From Pictodentalium vernedei (lineage: Eukaryota > Mollusca > Scaphopoda > Dentaliida > Dentaliidae): a stretch of 64,000 nucleotides of DNA. The stretch spans positions 827,478,786 to 827,542,785 of the forward strand of contig CM062297.1 in assembly GCA_031216915.1 (NCBI GenBank), read 5' to 3'. The position numbers and the translations under genes were made by a program. Shown here piece after piece: positions 32,829 through 44,420 of the stretch. The first letter of the stretch is position 1. Every line of letters begins with the position of its first letter. The notes below the pieces were generated by a model. It did not search any database. It was not told where the DNA came from and worked only from the letters and a program-made list of their open reading frames with translations.

Positions 32829-34525
32829 ATAAGAACTTTATAATTCTCACACTGCAGTGAGTTAAAATTTGGACTCTCATAATGAGACCCCCATTTTAAA
32901 CCAAATATGAACTCGGGGACTTTCAGTCTGAGCTCCCCAACCCCACACCAAATATCAAAAGTTTCTGACTGGTGGTGCAGAATAAGAATTTTAAACAAAT
33001 CTGAGATCTCATACTGCACTAAGTTAAAAGTTGCACTCGCACAAGAAGCTTGATATGAATAAACTTGATTTGAACAAACTTGAATCAGATCCACCCCACA
33101 ATGTTGCATACCAAATATCAAAAGATTCTGCCTGCTGGATCTAGAGAAGATTTTTTAAGAAATTTGCCTGAAATGCATTAAGTTCAAATTTGGTCTTCTT
33201 TTGTGAGCCCAAATATGAATCCAGGGGGCCGATTTGAACAAACTTGAATCAGATCCACCCCACAATGTTGCATACCAAATATCAAAAGATTCTGCCAGCA
33301 TGCTGGATCTGGAGAAAAAGATTTTTGAAGAAATTTGCCTGAAATGCACCAAGTTCCAATTCGAGTTTCTATACTGGGCCCAAATATAAACCCAGGGGGC
33401 CAATTTGAATGAACTTGAATCAGATCCCTCCCACAATGTTGCATACCAAATATCAAAAGATTCTGCCTGCTGGATCTGGAGAAGAAGATTTTTTAAGAAA
33501 TTTGCCTGAAATGCATTAAGTTCGAATTTGGGCTTCTATAGTGAGCCGAAATATGAATCCAGGGGGCCAATTTGAACAAACTTGAATCAGATCCACCCCA
33601 CAATGTTGCATGGCAAATATCAAAAGATTCTGCCTGCTGGATCTGGAGAAGATTTTTGAAGAAATTTGCCTGAAATGCACTAAGTTCGAAATCGGGCTCC
33701 TATACTGAGCCCAAATATGAACCCAGGGGGCCGATTTGAACAAACTTGAATCAGATCCACCCTACAATGTTGCATACCAAATATCAAAAGATTCTGCCTG
33801 CTGGATCTGGAGAAGAAGATTTTTTAATCTTTTTCCCCATTACCTAGAGTGTTAAAAAGTGCTGACTCAGCACTTTTTCAAAGTCCTGAAAAAAGTATCT
33901 TGAGATCAAACCGATAGGGATTTTTTTAACTATTCCATTCTACTGGATAAAAGTAAGCTTTATACAAAATAAGAATTCTCTGTGTCGTGTAGTTTTGGAG
34001 ATATGGCAGGTTTAAGGTTTTTTCCTATTTTTAGCTCCCGAGGTTCCCACGGGACAATGAGAAATTTTTTTTTGCATCAATCAACTACTTATGACCCATT
34101 GTCATCTCATATCAAATTTGGTTCAAATCGACCTGACGGTTCTGAAAATAGAAATTTTAGGCGTGGCCAAAATTTTTGCCCCTCCCATAATGAAGGCAAA
34201 CAATGCCCGACAAACTTCTCTTGAACAAACTTGATTCTAAACCTCAAAAGGACTCTGTATACCACATATCAAGTCTCTGCTACTGGTGGTTCATTAGAAG
34301 AAGATTTACAAAAAATTTGGCCATTTTTTCCCCACACTTCTGCTCAATATGAGCCGAAACCTATTTTGGATAAAAATCAAAATGCCCCTATATAACCACT
34401 ACTTACATGAAATTTAATTAAAAAGTGGCCAGTGGTTTAGGAGAAAGAGGCTCAAACACCACCTTCACGATGGACGAAGAGTGATAAGACAAGCTCACCC
34501 TGACTTTCAGTCAGGTGAGCTAATA
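32829..34525 (+). mobile_element. Helentron-associated-type element, family A, copy 2
   Basis: Six abutting ~165-bp units (32829-33830) with CCAAATATCAAAAGATTCTG and AATTTGCCTGAAATGCA, then the family's 3' region and a terminal hairpin at 34492-34521 (AGCTCACC...GGTGAGCT) followed by AA. The left end typical of the family (AAGAGGCCC) is not found, so it is truncated or rearranged. Open frames across the array are repeat translations. Confidence 0.7.
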
Positions 34526-34617
34526 AAAAAATTATCTGTCAACACCAAAATTCATTCTAGTCTTGGGCAATGTCACAATTTAATAGCAAACTAAGTTTCA
34601 TTTAATTCCATAATGAT

Positions 34618-35592
34618 TTACTTAAGTTATGAATATTCTCGTACGTACGAATGAACGGGCGGACGGATGCACAGACAGATGGACGCAATCCAGTATACCC
34701 CCTCCCCCTCCATTTTCTTTGAAACTTTTCAACAATTTCTAAGTCAAAAGGTATGGTAAATTGTCTGGTGTTTGGAAGTTTTATGCAATGAGGCAGAAGC
34801 CTTTGTCATAGGCAAACTGCATGCCATATTTCACTGAAATCTGATAACCCCAATCCAGTATACCCCCCCCCCCCCCCCCCCATTTTCTTCAAAAGTTTTC
34901 AACAATTTCTAAGTCAAAAGGTATGGTAAATTGTTTGGTGTTTGGAAGTTTTATGCAATGAGGCAGAAGCCTTTGTCATAGGCTAACTGCATGCCATATT
35001 TCACTGAAATCTGATAACCCCAATTCAGTATACCCCCCCCCCCCCCCATTTTCTTCGAAACTTTTCAACAATTTCTAAGTCAAAAGGTATGGTAAATTGT
35101 TTGGTGTTTGGAAGTTTTATGCAATGAGGCAGAAGCCTTTGTCATAGGCAAACTGCATGTCATATTTCACTGAAATCCGATAACCCATACCTGAGATACA
35201 GGCTGAACAGACAAATAATGTCTATTTCCTGCAATTTCTACGTCAAAAAAGGGGGATAACTCTAAAAAGAAGAATGTGAGAAATATCGTTGAATCACTTT
35301 TTTAAAGCTTATACCATAAGCAGTGTTCACCGGCAAATTTCATTGCAATAGAACATTCGATACCCGAGATACAGGCTGAACAGCAAAATTTGGCTCGGAC
35401 AGACACAATTTCTAAGTGAAGTAATAGAAGAAAAAAAAATAACAAGTGTGGGCATACCTTTGAACAACAAATATTATAGAAAATAATACTTAAGTTATGA
35501 ATATTCCGGGTGGACTCACACACGGACGCACGGATGGACAGACGTATGTAATCCAGTATACCCCCATTTTCTTCGAAAGTGAGGGCATATTT
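34618..35592 (+). mobile_element. Helentron-like element, family B, copy 2, with triplicated unit
   Basis: Three ~175-bp units (from about 34690, 34858 and 35030), each beginning AATCCAGTATACCCCC followed by a C run of 7-20 and ATTTTCTTC. The body has the core AAAAAAGGGGGATAACTCTAA (35240) and GACGGACGCACGGATGGAC before the last ATCCAGTATACCCCC hairpin end. The left terminus is missing. Confidence 0.65.
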
Positions 35593-37122
35593 TAAAAGAC
35601 CCAAACACCACCTTCACGACGGACGACAGCATGATGATACTTGGTGATAAAATGGGAGGGTCAAACAATTAATTTAATTCAACCTAATTCAGTAATTGTC
35701 TAATAAAAAAGCTTTCTTGTGCAATTGACATGGTGTTGCTTTCAAGTTGCAGTGAAAACTGAAGCGTCATTTATTGACATTTGCATTTCAAGGCATTATC
35801 AATATCAGTTGTCCATTTCAAAGACTACTTCAGGTCTTGATTCTGTTGTTGATTTCCTGTGGCATGACAGTGACACTTCACTTCACTTGTGAGAACAGTA
35901 AGCTTTGGCACTCTCCCAGATTTTGAAATTAAATGTATAATATTGTAATTTGAATTGTGGAGATGCTGTGTAACTGTGATTGATTTCATTTTATAACAAT
36001 TTAATACATTGTTTTGACTTTCGTTTCACCTGCAAGTTGCAACTAATTCTAAAATCAAAACATTCTGTCTAATTTCCATGCTTGGGGCCCCGCAACAGTA
36101 GAAGAAAATAGGTATCATGTGTACATTTACGTAAATTGGGGATCGCGACTTCTTGTAATGAAAGCCAACAGACCTTCGTGAACTTGCAAACTGCACTTGA
36201 GCTAAGTTGAGGAAATAAACATTCACTTTTGAAATTCAGGAAACGACCGACACACGCACAATGTCGACGATGGCTAGTGGTTCGCAAGAGTTCGACAGCC
36301 TAATTTCACTAAATTCAAATTCAGTGTTTGATCAAACTAAAACAGAAATATAGGGCTTCGATAATTCCCCCCCAAAATACTCACCAGACATTTGTAGTTA
36401 TTCCACGTTGAACAAATATGTGAACTTCCAAGTTCCAAAGTCAACTGGACGCTGGTATTTCTCAAAACTCCAACTTTGCAGACGTTACTTTAGTTCTTCA
36501 GGTCGATGCGTGGTGTGTTGTTTGTCATCAGAACCAGAATATAAATATGTTGGTCATCGTCCCGACGTGGTTGTTAACAACTTAACAGTCGTCATGTCGA
36601 GCCAAAATTTTCCTTCGAGGAAGACATAAAAATGAATATTTGAACCGACCGCGAAATCACCATTCAAGGTCAAACAGTCAAAAGAAATGCGGTAATTTAA
36701 CGTCATCAAACGTCACAGGAGTGCACGCGCGCGTTTTGAAACCAGATTTGTTTGTTGTGTTTGAGATTATGGTCGTTACAAGTGTGAATGTACAGCCGCT
36801 ACGGAAGCATTCATAATCATAGTACCTCTTGATAGATTGAAAGGCAGTATCCACAAATTTTATAAGATTACGGGCACAGCGGGCTTTGACTTATGCCCAA
36901 GTTCTATTTTGCATCTGATCTGTAGCCCAATTGCCTTCGTTTGATGTGCATGGGTCAACAGACTGCACTGTTTTAAAGTTAAATTGTCACTCAAATTCTC
37001 AATCTCCAAAGCCTGAATCACCACGTCACGATCTTTGTGTTTCTGTTGAGGTGGGTGAGGGTGGAAGATGGTATTAATCTGCTAAAGCAGAATTGAATGA
37101 AATAGTACTAGTATTGTCACCT

Positions 37123-37128
37123 CCCCCC

Positions 37129-37159
<31 letters not shown>
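37123..37159. repeat. Poly-C followed by (CA)n
   Basis: About 23 C then CACACACACACA. Confidence 0.95.
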
Positions 37160-38783
37160 GTCCCGGGAAGTGGGCGATATCCTTGTATGTTGGAGTGTTT
37201 TATCCCCAACAAGAAGCATTCAGTTCACAAGAATTTTCAGATTTACAAATTATTGTTTTACTGGAACGTAACCTACTAAGGGGTGGGGGCAAGTTGGAGG
37301 ACCACAAAAGAAATGCATTCAGAGGGCTTTTCAGAGCCTCTGGAATTATACATCTGCTGGTAACAAAATTTCCATCGGAGAAGCGGGGAGGGGTGGGGGG
37401 TGTGGGGGGGGGGGGGGTAAGCCTACCAACAGATGACTTTTACTTATGTCCTACTAATAGACCAATATGTGTTTGACCTACTCAGTCTGTGGTGGTGGTG
37501 GTTGGCCCGATGGTCAGGTCTTGGGTTCCATTGGCCTCTAGCCTTCCATTTTTATGGGTGCAGTAGGGCCTACATATATGAGGCGACACTATAGGCCTAG
37601 GCCCAGATCACGAGATCCTATTGCCAACTACGGTCGTTAATACAACGGAGGTGTGTTGGGGGAGGGGGCTGGACTCTTGAGCAATTGACCAATCGTCCTG
37701 AATAGTTTCTCTGGTCCGAACACCAAAGGTGGCGAGAGGTTATAAGCTCTCAAATAAAGAGGGTGGATGGCCTATATTCAGTTCCTCGTGCCTGTCTCTA
37801 TATAAAGGATCTATAATATTGGCATTGTGTAGGGTATAAGCCTATAGAATAATTAAGGTGTGGTACACTAGTTTACAACATAGGCCTATTCTCATTGTGA
37901 AACGAATCAAACGATGCTGTCATACATAGCCTAATCTAGGCTATAGTTGGCTAGCCTGGCGCAGGATTTTCATTTAGGCTAAGTGTAGGCTAAACCTAAA
38001 GATAAATCGATTTTCGGGAAGAATGACCTGGTCAGTTTCGATTGCAAAATGCTATGCGCATTTGCTATTACAGAATTCAACATTGAAGAAGCTCCTCGTG
38101 TGAAGGCATATGTAGGTGTACAAGTCCATGGGGCGTGGGGGCTAGGCTATATAGGCCTACTAGGTCTAGCGCGTAAAATTTGAAGACTCAATATTCTACT
38201 GACAAGGCACTCCTTTGTTATAATAGGCTATGTAGGCGTGTTTGACTTATGAACAATATAGAGGAACGCTGAGATTAGGCTATGTAGGCGTGATTGATTC
38301 TGAACATATAGGGGAAACGCTGAGATTAAGGCTATGGTTTCTTCGGGTAGGCTTATGAGAGAGGGAGGGGGGGGGGTAGGGCTACGTTTTTCAAGTCTGA
38401 CAAAGGAGGAAGTTGGCCTCTACCCCCAGGGTGTTTAGAGCATAGGTCTAGAGACAAAAAAAATATAGGTCATCGTGGAACCCTCGTCTTAGAACTCAAC
38501 TATAGGCCTATTTGACGACGCTGTGTGGTCTCGTCATCTCTAACGCCCAACTAGCCCCAATTTAAAGCTGCCATCCACACTGAAACACGGGCTGTTCTCT
38601 CTCATACATCATTATGTACCCATTATTTGTTTCTCTATCCGCAATTTACCAAGGCAACCATTTGAGCCTGTATTTTGTAGGCAATTTGGTTGTCTACCCC
38701 TTATAAAAAGTACCATGGTAAACCATGGTAAATCCCAAAATACCCTGGTAATACCATGGTATACCATTGGGCAAGGTGGAAGA

Positions 38784-38850
38784 CAGTGGCGTAGATACGA
38801 GGGTGTGGGTGGCACTGCGCCCCCCCCCCCCCCCAAAAAAAAAACAACCC
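38784..38850 (+). mobile_element. CAGTGGCGTAG-type transposon end
   Basis: CAGTGGCGTAGATACGAGGG followed by a C run; this is a common terminus of hAT-like MITEs. The partner end was not found. Confidence 0.4.
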
Positions 38851-40054
38851 AAAAAACAAAAATAAAAACATTTTACTCTTACCAGGGAATAGTTCGAAGC
38901 TTTTTGTTGGTGAAATTGCTCAAAATAGAACAGAAATTATATTTTCGCCAAAACATGTTACGCGCAGAAAACTGGGAAGGACTAGGGGGTTGTCACCTGA
39001 ACACGGTTAAACCCCAACTATAAACATGATCACTTGGCATCCAAGGTTCTGGGTTTAAGGTGCGCCTCTTATCAATCATGATGCGAAGCATCATCCCACG
39101 TGCTTAGTGGAGGAATTGATGCACACACGAGAAGGGGTATGGGGCCTTCCCACTCTGTTGTGCAGGATAAACTGAAAACAAAAACAATTTTTGACTAACA
39201 GTTGGCATGAGACTTGTGAAGACTAAGCTATAGGCCTATGTCTGAGATGGACTACGGTATGCTATATGTCATGTTATCAGCGATAACATGCATATACTCC
39301 AGAAGTGGGTGCCCATGTGCTATCGTGGGTAACATGCACCGTGTACCCGTGTCAAATGATTTTTGTGAAAAATAGTTTAAGTTACATAAATAAGAGGGCA
39401 TGCGCCGCTGGTGCACTTCTCTATGTACCTCGATATATTCACATGGGTAATTTCTTTCAGCAAAGACATTTAGATCACCCCAAATGTCTGCTTGTTTCAG
39501 AAAGAAGGAAAATTTGGGTCTGTACTAGACTAACTTCTCTGTGGTGCATGCTTTGGGTCAACGGTGAACTGGACATTTCCCCGACGATGTCAGCCATTAG
39601 GCTTATTAATTATTCAAAATGGCAGCGCCCATAGATCTGCGGAAAGTTTGCACGTGTTCGCCCATGCACTATACTGAATTATATATTGGGCATGTGGTTT
39701 ATGAAATGTTTCATGCGAAAATACGTTTCAGTGCGGATTGTTCTTCGTCAAACTGATTTTAAAACAGAAATTGATAAGTAGGCTGAGAGGAAGTCAACTT
39801 TAATAGACTATAGGTCTGCACGTGCAAAATGGTACGATAGCCTAACCCCAGTTTAGAATAACGGTTGCTCAAGCCAACTCTGTCTTCTCTGCGTTTGGTA
39901 ATCTTTGAAGGACTTATAAATTCTTGCAGTGGATTTTGTAATTGTAAAGAATGTAAGTAGACTGTACACTCAATTTATTCTTGTTGAATTACTGAATAAT
40001 CACGATGCACAGGCCTAGGCTAGGTAGCTATCTTTGACGCGACGTGATGGCAGG

Positions 40055-40073
40055 TGGGAGGGGGGGGGGGGGG
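40055..40073. repeat. Poly-G tract
   Basis: GGGAGGGG run of 19 bases. A C run of about 22 bases lies at 40734-40756. Confidence 0.9.
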
Positions 40074-41509
40074 CTTGATGTCGCCGGCATATTGGCTAAC
40101 CAAGACCGAAGCCTGATTGAGAGGCGAGGACTAAATATATAGTCTTAGAGCCCATCCTAGATACAGTTTTACTCGACAAGTTAGGCCTACGCCTCAACTG
40201 TGGCTGTTTAGGCCTATGACTTATTGAGGATCGATACACACAAATTCTAACGAAATGTCGTATCTATATAGGCCTGTTATCTGTACATAGACTGGTGAGT
40301 GGTGATCAGTCATGTTGTCTACATTAATTGCTGCCTGTCGCATAAGCCGACAGTAAGCTGTTTGGGGGGAGAGGTGGGGGGGAGGGGGGCGTGGAAATGA
40401 GCGGTCATGCAGCTCATGCCTTCCTGCTATATGTCATATGACCATTCACAGGGCTACTTCTATATGGAGATCGGCGGTTTTCAAGTTGCATGTCTGTTTC
40501 CGGTTTCGGTTTTCATTGTAAAAAAGATAGGCTAATACCTTGCATTTGCATATAGGAAGATTATTTGTCGCCAGTCGGTGCCACAGCAACTCCCTTTTCA
40601 GGGCAACGCACCTGTGTAGGTCTATACGGGTAGGCCTACTCTGGTTTCCTGAGCATAATGTTTTTTTTCATAAATTACCTCAAGAGTTTCAAGTTTGAGA
40701 ACAATGATTTTTGCCTTGAGCCTGTTCCAAAAATACCCCCCCCCCCCCCCCCCCCCAATTACCTCTGTCCAGGGTAACCCGACTGACTCTAAAAATTATA
40801 CCGACCCATAAAAACTTGATGAAGTAAAGTCGCTCATATAGGTCATTGTAACCCTAATTTCGGTCCAACTTCAGCTGTGATTTTGACGCTGTCTTTGGAG
40901 TTCAAGCTTCATATTACGTGTAGAAACAGATATATTTGTCATTACAAATGTGGAACAAGTGTCAAGTTCCAGTTCTGCAAAGGAAATGGCATTTGATAAA
41001 CAGATGAACATGTAAATACGATGCGTAAGAAGTAAATTTGTCACCTATTCTTGCGGTAAATGCCAAGCTCGAATGCAATACTTGGCCTAATTAGAGCAGC
41101 TGTTCTGAAAAAGGATATCGCGACTCTGAAGTTTGAAAACAAGGTTAACTTGGCTCTTTCTCTTATTCTGAGAAGTGAAGACCTGATTCGAGTTTTTCAA
41201 GATAGACGTTGAAAACCGCGACGACGGCACGAGGCACGATTACTGAACATTGCGTCGCGCATGTAAAAAAACACGAAAAATATACAAGGCGCGTAAGCAA
41301 CTCTTTATTTAAGATTCAGCGAGAAACATGTTCACATAAACACAAGAAATATATTTAAGTTGTAAGTCCAATCATATTCATAGGGTATTTTTTCTAAGTT
41401 AAGTCTTTTTCCGTGCTCCCATTCAAAATTCCATGCTGAAAATATTCTAAGTCCAAAAATGAAAAATATTTCAACTGATAAATTTTCTAAGTCCAGTTTT
41501 CCGTGCCAT

Positions 41510-41690
41510 TTCCGGGCTCTGTCCAAGGTATGTCCATGGTGAACATCAGCTGTCCATGGTAATTCCATGGAACAAGTTCCATGGTAGCAAGGAATTTTTT
41601 ACCAATCACATAAATTCCATGCCATTTCCTTGGATTTCCAAGGAATTCTAAAATGTTCCATGCCAGTCCATGGAAATTTTAAATGCAGGG
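41510..41690. repeat. CCATGG-rich right end of the 14-kb insertion
   Basis: GTCCATGGT, ATTCCATGGAACAAGTTCCATGG, TTCCATGCCATTTCC and TCCATGGAAATTT, ending TGCAGGG. It resembles the left end in vocabulary and orientation but has no regular 115-bp unit. Confidence 0.85.
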
Positions 41691-41692
41691 AT
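41691..41692. repeat. AT duplication, right side of the 14-kb insertion
   Basis: Partner of 27713-27714. Confidence 0.8.
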
Positions 41693-42810
41693 GGCAAACC
41701 GGAATATCCATGTAATGGTTTTCTTGTAGGGTGTAACGTTAAGTGTTTGAAATGTTTTTCATAGTCAGAAAAATTTAGCACGCTAACCGAAGCTCCCGTG
41801 TCCACTTCCATACATAAATTAACATTTTCAACCAAAACTGTCACTTTCAAAACTGGCGCTGCATTTGTTACAGCTGACTCACTCTTTTTATCAGTTACAG
41901 TAAAAATTGAGTCAACAAAATCAACATTGTCAGACGTAACCTGCTCCTCGTCTTCACCAACAAAGTCTACTCGACTACATGTGCGAAAATTATTTGTTTG
42001 AACATTTTTGTACATGTTTGGCTTCCTTGGCGTTGAACCAGTATTAAACATTGTGGTACTTTTAGCTGACCTGCATTCCGATTTAAGATGTCCTGTCTTT
42101 GAACAACCATAACATGTTGCATTCTTGTATTTACATGTGTCTCTAGTGTGATTAGAAAGACCACACCTATCACAGCGTTTAGAATTTCTTATTTGAGTTG
42201 TACCCACAGCACTTCTGTGCGGAAATCCACGTGAATGGGTAACTTTATTAACAGGGTTACTATGTAAGTTCATACTAATGTCACGAACATTTTTATTTGC
42301 CGCCTCGTCTGCAATGGCTATCTTGAAAGCCTCCTCGAAGCTACACTCGCGTGCCAACAATTTCTTCTGTGTATAATCGGACGTTAAACCACATACAAAC
42401 CGGTCTCTAAGACTATGTTCCAACTCATCTCCCTGAAAATCACAGTGACTCGCAATCTTTTTTAGTGAGGTAGAAAATTCTGTTATTGACTGCCCCGGCT
42501 GCTGCCTACATGAATGAAATCTAAATCTTTCTGCCACAGTCAATCGTTGAGGTCTATAATGATTTTTTAACAACTGCTCAAGTTCAGTGTATGTTTTTTC
42601 ATTTGGTGACTTTGGAAAACATAAGTCCCTCAACGTTTTATAAGGTTCAGCACCAATACTGCTTAATAATATTGCCTTACGTTTCGGCCCATTGTCCACA
42701 TTGTCAGGCACATCAGTGGCAATAAAAAACTGACAAAGTCTTTCCAAATAACATTCAATATCACCGTCGCCAACGTTAAATTCTTCAAAAACTGTCCTAT
42801 ACGTTGCCAT
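41693..42810 (-). pseudogene. Gypsy gag and start of protease, cut by the insertion
   Basis: Start chosen at Met 42810 (MATYRTVFEEF), because the upstream in-frame Met at 42888 lies in leader sequence. The capsid-like region contains FPKSPNEKTYTELEQLL and QQPGQSITEFSTSL. Two CCHC zinc knuckles follow: CDRCGLSNHTRDTC and CYGCSKTGHLKSEC. Next comes the aspartic protease active site VDTGASVSVL. The frame has no stop up to the insertion point, then runs into inserted DNA. Gag and pol appear to share one frame. The role is particle assembly and proteolysis in the retrotransposon cycle. Structurally broken only by the insertion. Confidence 0.9.
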
Positions 42811-43133
42811 TTTAAACAAATTAATGCAATATACGCTAATATTTGCCTTAAAATGTTCCGTTTTAAGACCTCTAAACAAGAATTTCACCGAACTGTTCGT
42901 AATTAATCATAAACAATGATACCTGTATACGTAAACACAAAGTAGATCGATCCCCAATGTGAGATGAAACTGTTCATACTCCAATTAAATGGAATGCCTC
43001 CCTTTGAATCACGCTTGTGAGCATTTTTGTGGTGATCTGTAATTTCTGGCCGCGAAATTTCAGATCAATAACTTCCAAATAATCAGTCTACATGCGTTTT
43101 CCAACATAAAATTATACTTTCCCTGATAGATTG
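42811..43133. other. Gypsy 5' untranslated region
   Basis: Between the gag start and primer-binding site; no open frame of note. Confidence 0.6.
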
Positions 43134-43151
43134 ATCCCATCCTCGTCGCCA
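43134..43151 (-). other. Primer-binding site candidate
   Basis: Minus strand reads TGGCGACGAGGATGGG two bases after the 5' LTR. TGG pairs with a tRNA CCA end; I do not assign the tRNA. Confidence 0.65.
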
Positions 43152-43153
43152 AT

Positions 43154-43327
43154 TGTCGTGTTGGGAAGGCATATTCGTGAGAAGAACGTAATTTTAACTA
43201 TTTATTGAACCGAAGTGCACATACAACCATACGTGATTTTTACCAAGACGTAACATGACACTGCGCATGACGCGACTCAACATTATAACATCAGAACATG
43301 AATTGTGCCTCTCACACATATATCACA
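43154..43327 (-). repeat. Gypsy 5' LTR (174 bp)
   Basis: Same as the 3' LTR plus a 23-bp segment after TGTCGTGTTGGG. Plus-strand boundaries TGTCGTG...ATATCACA. Confidence 0.9.
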
Positions 43328-43485
43328 TATAGGAGTGACAGTTTTATAGAGTTTTTTTATAGCCACTTTCCACTCTTCATCAAGACCACCACACTGGACA
43401 CAGCGGTCCAAGTCACCCATGCCAGAGCCATAATATGATATTTCTAATGGATTGGAACACTCAAGCCTGTGCATGGAGACCATCT
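43328..43485 (-). pseudogene. Cysteine-rich host-like coding exon, split by gypsy
   Basis: Minus-strand open stretch with acceptor-like CCACCCTTTCTCTCAG just upstream. It encodes HRLECSNPLEISYYGSGMGD, then a C-x2-C pair (DRCVQCGG) and a Lys-rich end. The gypsy element is inserted here, and the coding frame resumes at 24385 on its far side with two more C-x2-C pairs and a stop. Four Cys pairs suggest a zinc-binding C-terminus. I do not recognise the family. The frame continues further upstream to 43837, but a hairpin lies there. It could be a multicopy or transposon-related gene rather than a single-copy host gene. Confidence 0.5.
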
Positions 43486-43566
43486 ACTGAGAGAAAGGGT
43501 GGTCTTCTGGACAAAAAGGTGTGCCACAGGTGTAGTTGAATGTTGAAACAACTTGGGCCATATTTC

Positions 43567-43674
43567 CACTGTCAAAAAGACAGTCGCCATTGTTGCTTGC
43601 GCTGGATGCACGATCTATTATATTATGCATCCAGTGTAAGCAAAGATGGCGACTGTCTTTTTGACAGCGGATGA
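43567..43674. repeat. Hairpin with ~42-bp arms
   Basis: CTGTCAAAAAGACAGTCGCC ... CGCTGGATGCA pairs with TGCATCCAGTG ... GGCGACTGTCTTTTTGACAG. The outer ends themselves hold the palindrome CTGTCAAAAAGACAG. Confidence 0.9.
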
Positions 43675-44420
43675 TTTTCGAGTAAAAACACAACTTTTGA
43701 GAATTTATGAAGTGATCGACATGTTTCGATATTGACATATTGTTATCTCTCCTTCGATCACATTCCGACATAAAGCTCCTGGATATGTTATATTGTTCTG
43801 ATAAGGTGAGATATGAGGTGAGGTGGACCACAAGCAAAATCTATACAGTCTTGAATGGGCTGGCTTTGGACTCACAGGACGTACCAACCCTAAAAATTAT
43901 ATTACGGATGGTGGGCCCAAGTTTGGACAAATCCATATCTCACTTTTTGGCGGAGGATAAACATGTTTGAATGAAAAACTGGTGTCCCATAAATACATGG
44001 ATTTATCCCTGGTGTTGAATGCTGGGAGAAGGGAACGTTTTTGGTCAATGGTGTGGGGCAGTTTGACCTGGCAGCACTGTCAGCATGTTTGTGTGTGTGT
44101 GGGGGGGGTGGGGGTGCATTTTGACCCATGATGGAGGTCAGAGAATGTTTTGTGTATTAAATGATTGGGGACCTTTTGAATTTGACCAATGTTAGGGGAT
44201 GTTTTTACCAATATCTGAGGACGTTTTCACAATACCCAATTTTGTTTGGGGATGTTTTGACTGGCACCCTTTATAAATGGCAGAAATGGAAAAACAAAAT
44301 AAGAAAATAAATATGTTTTATCTTTTCAAAGTCTTGTGTGGTGGGTAACATTTCTGGTTTTTGTCCATCAGAATACTGAATGCATTTCTCGTCCTTTTGT
44401 CTGTTTTTGGTATCTGAGTC
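43675..44420. other. No certain gene
   Basis: A minus-strand open frame (43837 downward) has plausible composition but no recognised domain. The 44000-44300 part is GGGATGTTTTGAC-rich non-coding sequence. Confidence 0.4.

Larger units (their letters stand above)
35593..41300. other. Apparently non-repetitive DNA inside the 14-kb insertion
   Basis: No tandem units or transposon ends that recur in the window except a few hAT-like words and G/C tracts. TAGGCCTA-type words are frequent. GC is locally higher, and there is a mixed block around 36250-36820 with several CG dinucleotides. A 31-codon open frame starts with ATG at 36260, but nothing supports it as a gene. I see no transposase, and the sequence may be captured host DNA. 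Confidence 0.45.
27715..41690. mobile_element. 13,976-bp insertion with CCCTGCA ends, unknown superfamily
   Basis: Ends CCCTGCAGAAAAACCTTCCATGGA (left, in two pieces here) and the inverted TCCATGGAAATTTTAAATGCAGGG (right). The first 7 bases and a nearby TTCCATGGA are inverted between ends. Both terminal regions are dense in CCATGGAA. It sits between protease and RT of the gypsy with a 2-bp AT duplication, and the gypsy frame is exactly continuous without it. No transposase gene is visible inside. It carries a hAT MITE, two Helentron-like elements and several kb of non-repetitive DNA. It could be a giant non-autonomous DNA transposon or a composite bounded by two copies of a shorter element. 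Superfamilies with 2-bp duplications (for example ISL2EU or Tc1-like) are candidates only. Confidence 0.75.
24386..43327 (-). mobile_element. Ty3/gypsy LTR retrotransposon, interrupted by a 14-kb insertion
   Basis: Short LTRs (TG...CA) at both ends, TATAG duplication, a polypurine tract next to the 3' LTR, a TGG-starting primer-binding candidate next to the 5' LTR, and gag-protease-RT-RNase H-integrase in gypsy order on the minus strand. No envelope-like gene was seen. Without the insertion at 27715-41690 the element would be about 5.0 kb. Three in-frame stops in pol and the insertion make this copy defective. Confidence 0.93.

Noticed and set aside
32819..33743. Minus-strand frames of 75-100 codons with repeating residues
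   Set aside because: They fall on family A tandem units and repeat with the unit length.
36260..36352. Short ATG-initiated frame in a CG-richer patch as a host first exon
   Set aside because: Only about 30 codons, no donor site or homology; not supportable.
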